Shown piece after piece: positions 58,108 through 64,000 of a DNA stretch of 64,000 nt. This DNA comes from Streptomyces sp. V3I7 (lineage in GTDB: Bacteria > Actinomycetota > Actinomycetes > Streptomycetales > Streptomycetaceae): the NCBI RefSeq assembly GCF_030817495.1, contig NZ_JAUSZK010000001.1:5914001-5978000 (forward strand), given 5' to 3'. Below the pieces are notes generated by a model. That model was not told the DNA's origin and searched no databases. It worked only from the letters and a program-made list of their open reading frames with translations. Position 1 is the first letter of the stretch; each line of letters starts with the position of its first letter. The translations under genes were made by a program, and so were the position numbers.

Positions 58108-59391
58108 TCACATCCGCGTGTACCGTTCCATGTCCTCGTGGAACTCGCTGATCATCTGGTCCGTGAGGGTGGGCCGGATCTCGCTGATCGCGGTGAGGTA
58201 GTCCTCGGTGGCGGCGGGTTCCCCGCGCCGGTGCGCCACCTCGCGTTCGAAGGCGGCCTGTGAACCCTTGCGGGCGGCGTACTCGATGTCGGCGGGTGTG
58301 AACAGCTCGGAGGCCTCGACGAGTCGGGCGAGATCGACCGAGTCGGCGGCCCGGCCGAGGTAGCGCTGCCAGATCGCGGCGCGTGCGGTGGCGTCCGGCG
58401 GGCCGATGGGGAGCAGGTAGTCGAACCGGCCCGGCCGCAGGAACGCCGGGTCGAGCGAGCGTACGGAATTGGTCGCGCAGACCATCAGGTGCTCGTCGTG
58501 CGCGCGGAAGCCGGGGATCAGCTTGAGCAGCTCGTTGGTCACCATGTGCCCGGGGTCCGCGGCCACCCCGGACCGCTCGCTGGCGATCTCCTCGACCTCG
58601 TCGATGAACAGCACCACCGACTCCAGGGCGCCGATGTCGGCGAACGCCTCCCGGAGAGCCGCGGCGAGCCCGGCCGGTCCGCCGGCGGCGGCGAGCCGGG
58701 AGGGGAAGAGCTCGACGAACGGCCAGCCCAGCCGGGACGCGACCGCCTTGGCGAAGCTGGTCTTGCCGGTGCCGGGCGGCCCGAAGAGGATCACCGCCTT
58801 GGGCGGGACGACGCCGTACTGCTCGACCAGCTCGGTCTCCTTCAGCGGCAGCACGATCCGCCGCTCGACGATCTCCTTCTCCCGCTCCATCCCGGCCACC
58901 GAGCCCCACAGCCCGCCCGGCAGCACCCGTCCGCCGAGGGCGTCGAGAAGCCCCGCGTCGGCGGCGGGGAGGTGGTCCAGCGTCTCGAAGTAGACCAGCC
59001 CGTCCCGGGGCCGGTACCCGTAGTTGCGCAGTGCGGCCGTGCCGGTGGCCTCGGCCGGGAGCAGCGCGCTGATACGCCGTACCCCCGACGCGCGCAGCCG
59101 CCGCTCCAGCTCGGCGAGGAGATCACTGCCGATCCCGCGCTGCCGCCACCCGGCGGCCAGCGCCAGCACCAGCACCCAGGCCCGCTCACCGTCGGCCCGC
59201 GCCACCGCCATCCCCACGAGCTCGTCCCCGACGGCCGCCACCACCGCGGGCTCCCCCGTACGGACGGCGGCGATCACCTCGGAGAGCGGAAACACGGGCA
59301 CGGCCCGGCCGTCCATCCCGTTCTGGTCCCAGAGCTGAATGGCCTGATCCAGGTCATCGTCATGGAAGTCCCTCATCCGCCACGCGGGCAT
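58108..59391 (-). CDS. GNAT-AAA+ ATPase fusion protein
   Basis: A 427-aa two-domain protein. Residues 1-140 form a GNAT acyltransferase domain (acetyl-CoA loop GWRQRGIGSDLLAELERRL, then FYE-like YGYRPRDGLVYFE). Residues 150-400 are a classical AAA+ module: Walker A GPPGTGKT at 204-211, Walker B VVLFIDEVEEI near 256, and the second-region-of-homology LRPGRFDYLLPIGPP. AGGAGG precedes the ATG at 59391. The partner and substrate are unknown. It sits beside cbbR, but similar fusions are, to my knowledge, widespread in Streptomyces, so a link to RuBisCO is not assumed. Confidence 0.85.
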   Translation of the reverse strand: MPAWRMRDFHDDDLDQAIQLWDQNGMDGRAVPVFPLSEVIAAVRTGEPAVVAAVGDELVGMAVARADGERAWVLVLALAAGWRQRGIGSDLLAELERRLRASGVRRISALLPAEATGTAALRNYGYRPRDGLVYFETLDHLPAADAGLLDALGGRVLPGGLWGSVAGMEREKEIVERRIVLPLKETELVEQYGVVPPKAVILFGPPGTGKTSFAKAVASRLGWPFVELFPSRLAAAGGPAGLAAALREAFADIGALESVVLFIDEVEEIASERSGVAADPGHMVTNELLKLIPGFRAHDEHLMVCATNSVRSLDPAFLRPGRFDYLLPIGPPDATARAAIWQRYLGRAADSVDLARLVEASELFTPADIEYAARKGSQAAFEREVAHRRGEPAATEDYLTAISEIRPTLTDQMISEFHEDMERYTRM

Positions 59392-59532
59392 CCCTACGCC
59401 ACCTCCTCGCTGCCGCTCCCACCAGGGTGTGGGGGAGCGGGACGGGGCGCACGCCGGAAGCACGCTGCGCGGTGATCTTGGGACCGTTACGGAACAGTCG
59501 ACAGCGGGGGACGGGAGTGATGCGGCCCCGGG

Positions 59533-59733
59533 TCAGCGGGAGACGAAATTGATACGGCCGGGGCCGGGGGCGCCGCGTGGCTGGTGGGGCCGTTTGTACG
59601 GGCGTCCCTGCGGGGCCATGGCCTGCCGCCACACCGGCCCGGGACCCAGGATCACCACAGAAACGATCAGCCAATTGCCCCGGATGGCGGGGGCCGGTGA
59701 GCGCTCCGCCACCGCCCCCCGACCCCAGGTCAC
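59533..59733 (-). CDS. possible small protein, 66 aa
   Basis: The only open frame with Streptomyces-like codon use in the 500-bp gap 59392-59891. A short hydrophobic stretch NWLIVSVVILGPGPVW lies near residues 20-35. It is followed by a conserved-looking basic, proline-rich tail YKRPHQPRGAPGPGR ending INFVSR. GTG start; no clear ribosome site. The remainder of the gap contains a weak promoter-like A/T patch (CTTTCTTTACTC) around 59766-59777 and no other gene. Function unknown; it may be a false positive. Confidence 0.38.
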   Translation of the reverse strand: MTWGRGAVAERSPAPAIRGNWLIVSVVILGPGPVWRQAMAPQGRPYKRPHQPRGAPGPGRINFVSR

Positions 59734-59891
59734 CGGGTGTTTTTCATGTCACGCGCGCGCCCCGCTTTCTTTACTCGGCCTTTCCCCGAGCGAGGGGGCC
59801 GTGGCCGCATGCTGGACCACCGCCATCGCACCGGGCACCGGGCATCGATGGCGGCCGAATCCCCCCCATGTCACGAAGGAACCGAAGCCCT

Positions 59892-60587
59892 GTGCCCGCA
59901 TCCGTCTTCCTCACTGGTCGCAAGACCTGGCTGGAGCCCCTCGCTCCCCACCACGCCGAGGCCCTGGCCCAGGCCGGCGCCGAGGACCGTACGACCTACG
60001 CCTTCACCCCCGTCCCGCACGGCCTCGACGCCGCCCAGCGCTACATCGACCGTGCTCTCGCCGAGCAGGCCGAGGGCCGGATCCTGCCCTTCGCGGTGAT
60101 CAGCGCCGAGGACGGGCGGGTCGTGGGTTCCACCCGCTTCCTGGAGCTCGACTACTGGCAGGGCCCGCTGATCTGGCCGCCCGCCCCGGGCGTCCCGTAC
60201 GGCGACCCGGCCACCGCCGTGCCCGACGCCGCCGAGATCGGCAACACCTGGCTCGCGCCGCGCGCTCAGGGCACCGGCATCAACACCGACGCCAAGCTGC
60301 TGATGCTGCGCCACGCCTTCGAGACCTGGGGCGTACGACGCGTCTCCTTCCGCGCCGACGCCCGCAATCTGCGCTCGCGCGCCGCGATCGAGCGGCTCGG
60401 GGCCACCTGCGAGGGCATCCGCCGGGCCCACTCGCGCGGACTGGACGGCGTCGTCCGCAGCACCGCGTTCTACTCGATCCTCGACGACGAGTGGCCCACC
60501 GTCCGCGACATCATCGAGCTCCGCATGGCCGGCACGGTCTCGCCCGCCGTCCTCGACCGGGCGGCGCCGGACCGCGCCTGCGCCTGA
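59892..60587 (+). CDS. GNAT family N-acetyltransferase (RimJ/RimL-like)
   Basis: A 231-aa acetyltransferase of the Acetyltransf_3 type. Family pattern: KTWLEPLAPHHAEALAQAG at the start, GSTRFLELDYW in the middle, EIGNTWLAPRAQGTGINTDAKLLMLRHAFE carrying the acetyl-CoA loop (normally Q/RxxGxG/A), and SFRADARNLRSRAAIERLGATCEGIRR near 170. The GTG at 59892 has AAGGAA ten bases upstream; an ATG at 59868 adds eight residues without a ribosome site. The substrate, probably a small amine or an N-terminus, is unknown. Single gene. Confidence 0.87.
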   Translation: MPASVFLTGRKTWLEPLAPHHAEALAQAGAEDRTTYAFTPVPHGLDAAQRYIDRALAEQAEGRILPFAVISAEDGRVVGSTRFLELDYWQGPLIWPPAPGVPYGDPATAVPDAAEIGNTWLAPRAQGTGINTDAKLLMLRHAFETWGVRRVSFRADARNLRSRAAIERLGATCEGIRRAHSRGLDGVVRSTAFYSILDDEWPTVRDIIELRMAGTVSPAVLDRAAPDRACA

Positions 60588-60599
60588 CCGATCCGTACG

Positions 60600-60736
60600 G
60601 GCGGCGTCGCGTCACGCCGCCTCCTGCCCGGTCTCGCGTCCCTGATTCGGGACCGAGTCCAGTGACGGGACGGATGCCGTCGAGGGTCCGGTCCGCCCGG
60701 CCCCGGGCACGCCGCCGGCGGGCGCCCGCCGGCGGC
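60600..60736. terminator. hairpins between convergent GNAT and SpoIIE-phosphatase genes
   Basis: GGCGGCGT-N6-ACGCCGCC (60600-60621) lies just after the GNAT stop, and a perfect 26-bp palindrome at 60711-60736 (GCCGCCGGCGGGC and its complement) lies just after the phosphatase stop in its own direction. Neither has a U tract; both are suitable Streptomyces-type terminators. Confidence 0.5.
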
Positions 60737-60747
60737 CCGCGACCGGA

Positions 60748-63006
60748 TCAACTCCCGTTCAGATGAGGGGAGTTTGCCGACTCGCGGTCGGAGTGCGCGG
60801 TCGTACGGGCGGAAGCCGCGGTCGGGCGCTCGGCGGGGAGGAGCTGCTCCGCCCAGATGACCTTGCCCTCGCGGCCGTGCCGGGTGCCCCAGTGCTCGGC
60901 GAGCTGGGCGACCAGCAGCAGGCCGCGGCCGCCCTCGTCGAAGGTGCGGGCGCGTCGAAGGTGCGGGGCGGTGCTGCTCGCGTCGGACACCTCGCAGGTC
61001 AGCGTGTCCTGGAGGATCAGGCGCAGCTGGATGGGGCTCTTGCCGTAGCGGATCGCGTTCGTCACCAGCTCGCTGACGATGAGTTCGGTGGTGAAGGACA
61101 GCTCCTCGAGCCCCCAGGCGGCCAGCCGGTCCGTCACGAAGTCGCGGGCCCCGGCGACGGCGGCGGGGTCGGCCGGGAGGTCCAGCGTGGCGACGTGGTC
61201 GGGGTCGAGCGCCCGGGTCCGCGCCACCAGGAGGGCGACGTCGTCGGCGGTGCGCGTGGGCAGGAGCGCGTCCAGCAGCCGGTCGCAGATCTCGTCCGGT
61301 GACCGCGGCGCCCGGGCGAGGACGTCGCCGAGCACCGCGCGCGCGGCGTCCACGTCACGGGTGCGGCTCTTGATGAGTCCGTCGGTGTACAGGGTGAGCA
61401 TGCTGCCCTGCGGCAGCTCGAACTGGGCGGTCTCGAAAGGCAGTCCGCCCAGGCCGAGCGGCGGGCCGATCGGCAGGTCCGGGAAGTCGACCGCGTACGA
61501 GTCCGGGGCGCCGTAGCCGTAGCCGTCGCCTTCGTCGGCGGGCATGGGAGTCGCCACCGCCGGCAGGAGGTGTCCGGCGCTGGCCAGGGAGACGACGCGG
61601 GAGACGGGATCGTAGACCGCGTACAGGCAGGTCGCGCTGATCTCGCCCACGCCCTCGTCCGGCTCCTCCTCGCGCTGGAGGCGGATGACCACGTCGTCCA
61701 GGTGCGTGAGCAGTTCGTCGGGCATCAGGTCGATGTCCGCGAAGGCGCGCACGGCCGTGCGCAGGCGGCCCATCGTGGTCGAGGCGTGCAGGCCGCGGCC
61801 GACGACGTCCCCCACGACCAGGGCGACGCGCGCCCCGGACAGCGGGATCACGTCGTACCAGTCACCGCCCACGCCCGCCCGCGAACCGCCGGGCAGATAG
61901 CGGGAGGCCGCCTCGATGGCGCCGTGCGAGGGGGCGCGCTGCGGAAGCAGGCTGCGCTGGAGGGTGAGCGCGACGGAGTGCTCGTGGGTGTAACGGCGGG
62001 CGTTGTCGATGTGCACCGCGGCGCGGGCCGAGATGTCCCGGGCCAGAAGGAGGTCGTCGTCGTTGAACGGCTCGCCGGTGCGGTGGCGGAGGAACTGGGC
62101 GAGGCCGAGGATGTTGCCGCGGGCCTGGAGCGGTACCAGCAGCACCGAGTGGAAGCCGAGTCCGCCGGGGGCGGGTCCGGGCGGCAGCCACGTCGGGAGG
62201 ACGTCGGTGGCCGTGATCCGGTGCAGCAGGGCCTGCCCCGTGGCCAGCGCGCGAGCGGGTTCCGACCCGGCGGGGTAGGTGTGCGTACGCCCCGTGGCGG
62301 AGGCGTCCGGGAAACCGTCCGGTACCGGCCGCTGGGCGATGCGGCGCAGCACGGGTGTCTCCTGCGGCGGATAGGTGTCCTCCTCGCGGAGAACGGAGTC
62401 GAGGAGGTCGACGGTGACGAGGTCGGCGAAGCCGTCGCTGCCGGCGTCGGCCAGCTCCTGCGCGGTGCGCGCCGTGTCGAGCGTGGTCCCGATCCGCCGG
62501 CTCGCCTCGTTGGTCACCAGGAGCCGCCGCTGCACCAGCCGATCGCGCTCGCCCTCGTACGCGGCGACGACGTCCTCCGCGCCACGGTCGACGTACTCGA
62601 AGGCCCGTGCGATCAGGGAGCTGGTGACGGCGTGGAGCAGCTCCCAGTCGTCGGTGAGACGGGCGGCCTCCGTCTGGAGCTCCTGGAGCAGGCCGACGTG
62701 GGCGAGCCGGTAGGCACGCAGGAGCCTGCTGATCGGCACGCCGCTCCGGGCGAACCCGCGGGCGACCTCCAGGGCGTCGGCGGGTGCCTCGAAGTCGGCC
62801 GCGTCGAGGTCGTACTCGAGGGCGTCCAGGAAGGCGCTGATGTGCCCGGCGGTGTCCTCCAACGCCAGAGCGGCGATGTCGTCGCACTCCCACAGCTCGG
62901 GAAGCTCGTCGCGCATGCGCCGCAGCACCACGTCGACCGATTCGCTCGCCCGCGGCCTGAACTCCTGAGCCAGACGACGGAGGAACGCACCGGCATCGTT
63001 CCCCAT
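60748..63006 (-). CDS. SpoIIE-family PP2C phosphatase with GAF and ATPase domains
   Basis: A 752-aa signalling protein. Residues 1-165 are a helical RsbRD/RsbT-coantagonist-like domain (VPISRLLRAYRLAHVGLLQEL). Residues 170-365 form a GAF domain. Residues 385-580 are the SpoIIE phosphatase (LQRSLLPQ, GVGGDWYDVIPL, VVGDVVGRG, LTLYTDGLI). Residues 615-735 are an anti-sigma-type HATPase (ELIVSELVTNAIRYG, DEGGRGLLLV). The build is that of Streptomyces regulators which dephosphorylate anti-anti-sigma factors and bind sigma partners. A TACATT box six bases before the ATG and the lack of a ribosome site suggest a leaderless transcript. Confidence 0.92.
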   Translation of the reverse strand: MGNDAGAFLRRLAQEFRPRASESVDVVLRRMRDELPELWECDDIAALALEDTAGHISAFLDALEYDLDAADFEAPADALEVARGFARSGVPISRLLRAYRLAHVGLLQELQTEAARLTDDWELLHAVTSSLIARAFEYVDRGAEDVVAAYEGERDRLVQRRLLVTNEASRRIGTTLDTARTAQELADAGSDGFADLVTVDLLDSVLREEDTYPPQETPVLRRIAQRPVPDGFPDASATGRTHTYPAGSEPARALATGQALLHRITATDVLPTWLPPGPAPGGLGFHSVLLVPLQARGNILGLAQFLRHRTGEPFNDDDLLLARDISARAAVHIDNARRYTHEHSVALTLQRSLLPQRAPSHGAIEAASRYLPGGSRAGVGGDWYDVIPLSGARVALVVGDVVGRGLHASTTMGRLRTAVRAFADIDLMPDELLTHLDDVVIRLQREEEPDEGVGEISATCLYAVYDPVSRVVSLASAGHLLPAVATPMPADEGDGYGYGAPDSYAVDFPDLPIGPPLGLGGLPFETAQFELPQGSMLTLYTDGLIKSRTRDVDAARAVLGDVLARAPRSPDEICDRLLDALLPTRTADDVALLVARTRALDPDHVATLDLPADPAAVAGARDFVTDRLAAWGLEELSFTTELIVSELVTNAIRYGKSPIQLRLILQDTLTCEVSDASSTAPHLRRARTFDEGGRGLLLVAQLAEHWGTRHGREGKVIWAEQLLPAERPTAASARTTAHSDRESANSPHLNGS

Positions 63007-63034
63007 GAAAAAAATGTACGGAAGGACCTGGACC

Positions 63035-63073
63035 GGCGCCTCTCGGGACCGGACGGGCGCCTCTCGGGACCGG
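63035..63073. repeat. tandem repeat, 18 bp identical at 21-bp period
   Basis: GGCGCCTCTCGGGACCGG occurs at 63035-63052 and again at 63056-63073. It lies 30-70 bp upstream of the SpoIIE-phosphatase start, across the expected promoter. Nothing else is visible in the gap between that gene and the pseudogene. Confidence 0.75.
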
Positions 63074-63229
63074 GCCGAGCGCCGTCGTGTGGGCCGGTGC
63101 CGGCTCGGTCTCCCTCTCGCTGGCCGTGCGGTGAGCCAGGCGGCTCGGCCACCGCAGGGCGGGGTCGATGTCCCGGATGCCGGAGCCCGGCGGACCGGAG
63201 TCAGAGGCGCCCTGTCGGTCACTGCGGGC

Positions 63230-63899
63230 TGGCGCCGCTCACCCCACTGACGCCGCCCACCCGCGAGATCACCAAGCGGTGGGGCGTCGCGATGGCGACC
63301 GCGACCAAGGTGCTCACCGAGCTGCGCCGTGAGGGCGTGGTCCGCGCGGTCCCGGGTATCGGGACGATCGTCGAGTCGCGCGCGGCGGCAGGGGGTCGTG
63401 CGGTGCGCGGCAGCCGCTCCCCATCGGGACAGGCTGCTCTCACGCTCGAACGGATCGTCGACGCCGCCGTCACGGTCGCCGACACCGAGGGGCTGGCCGC
63501 GGTCTCGATGCGCCGGGTGGCGGCCGAACTGGGGGTGGCGACCATGTCGCTCTACCGGCACGTGACCGACAAGGACGACCTGCTGACGCGGATGATGGAC
63601 ACGGTCATGGCGGTCCGCCTTCACCGCGCACCTCATGCTGCTCAACTACGCCCGCGGGATCGCCGTCAATCTGGAGACGGAACGGGAGGCCGAGGCGCAC
63701 AGCGGGCTCGACAGCGTGGATGGACACCCAGGAGCCGGCATTCCTGGCGCTCCTGGCCACCGGCCGGTTCCCGGAACTCTCCCGCCTCGCGAGGGCCGGT
63801 TACGACCTCGACCTCGACGCCCTCTTCGAGTTCGGCCTCCAACGACTCCTCGATGGCCTGGCCCCACTTCTGGACGAGGGCTCCGTCGGCCGAGCGTGA
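63230..63899 (+). pseudogene. remnant of a GntR-TetR hybrid transcriptional regulator
   Basis: A partial GntR winged helix (PPTREITKRWGVAMATATKVL then GVVRAVPGIGTIV) lacking its first 25 or so residues and a start codon is followed in frame by an intact TetR helix-turn-helix (LERIVDAAVTVADTEGLAAVSMRRVAAELGVATMSLYRHV) to about 63610. The expected 60-80 residues of the ligand domain are then missing. The sequence resumes in a second frame (NYARGIAVNLETEREAEAHSGL, 63645-63710) and in a third (WMDTQEPAFLALLATGRFPEL to LLDEGSVGRA, ending 63899). One deletion and at least two frameshifts make it non-functional. The final 100 bp of the window show no gene. Confidence 0.75.
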
Positions 63900-64000
63900 A
63901 GAGGAGTGAGCTGACGGGCAGTGTCGCCCTGAGCAAAAGCGATTGCATCGAGGGGAGCGCTCACGTTGGCTGGGCGACGTGACTGAGCTGCGGACCGGTC

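Overview
The window is about 71-72% G+C by eye, with strongly G/C-biased third codon positions, many GTG starts and many ATGA/GTGA stop-start overlaps. Together with SAV2177-type methyltransferases, a monomeric isocitrate dehydrogenase, SpoIIE-type multidomain phosphatases and GntR-TetR hybrid regulators, this points to an actinomycete, almost certainly Streptomyces. All assignments come from reading the sequence and recalling families; no search was run.

Layout. 1-6.5 kb: a truncated alpha/beta hydrolase, a thiolase, a TauE/SafE exporter, a HAD phosphatase, the convergent cobalamin genes cobK and cobF, a 228-bp MITE touching a DUF309 gene, a tRNA-Pro(GGG) and a VOC protein. 6.5-21.7 kb: carbohydrate uptake. 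This holds a five-gene operon of the fructose-type frcBCAK layout plus lacI, a MalEFG-type transporter, a second ribose/inositol-type transporter, a secreted serine hydrolase and two Gfo/Idh/MocA dehydrogenases. An identical second tRNA-Pro(GGG) follows at 21.8 kb. 22-37 kb: a methyltransferase, an N-formylglutamate amidohydrolase-like protein, isocitrate dehydrogenase, an MscS channel, an APC permease, a glycerol-kinase/GlpA-like/GlpB-like operon, two tandem collagen-like membrane proteins, a crotonase, and an ABC exporter with a SoxR-type promoter.

37-58 kb is the most remarkable part: a compact C1/autotrophy module. On the minus strand lie red-type RuBisCO cbbL-cbbS with its activase cbbX. 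Divergent to them is a LysR regulator, followed by an OFA-family oxalate/formate transporter with its 44-residue small subunit and a four-subunit molybdenum NAD-dependent formate dehydrogenase (fdsGBAD). A 19-bp-stem terminator then separates this from rpe-tkt-prk. After an inserted two-component system comes cbbR-glpX-fba-cbbY. Inferred working: formate (or oxalate) enters by the OFA carrier, formate dehydrogenase yields NADH and CO2, and RuBisCO plus phosphoribulokinase refix the CO2. GlpX, class I aldolase, transketolase and epimerase regenerate the acceptor, while CbbX and CbbY keep RuBisCO free of inhibitory sugar phosphates. Phosphoglycerate kinase, GAPDH, triose-phosphate isomerase and ribose-5-phosphate isomerase are not in the window and would have to come from elsewhere. 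No hydrogenase, CO dehydrogenase, carboxysome or carbonic anhydrase gene is present here.

58-64 kb: a GNAT-AAA+ fusion protein, a possible 66-residue small protein in an otherwise empty 500-bp gap, a GNAT acetyltransferase, a large SpoIIE-family phosphatase and the decayed remains of a GntR-TetR regulator.
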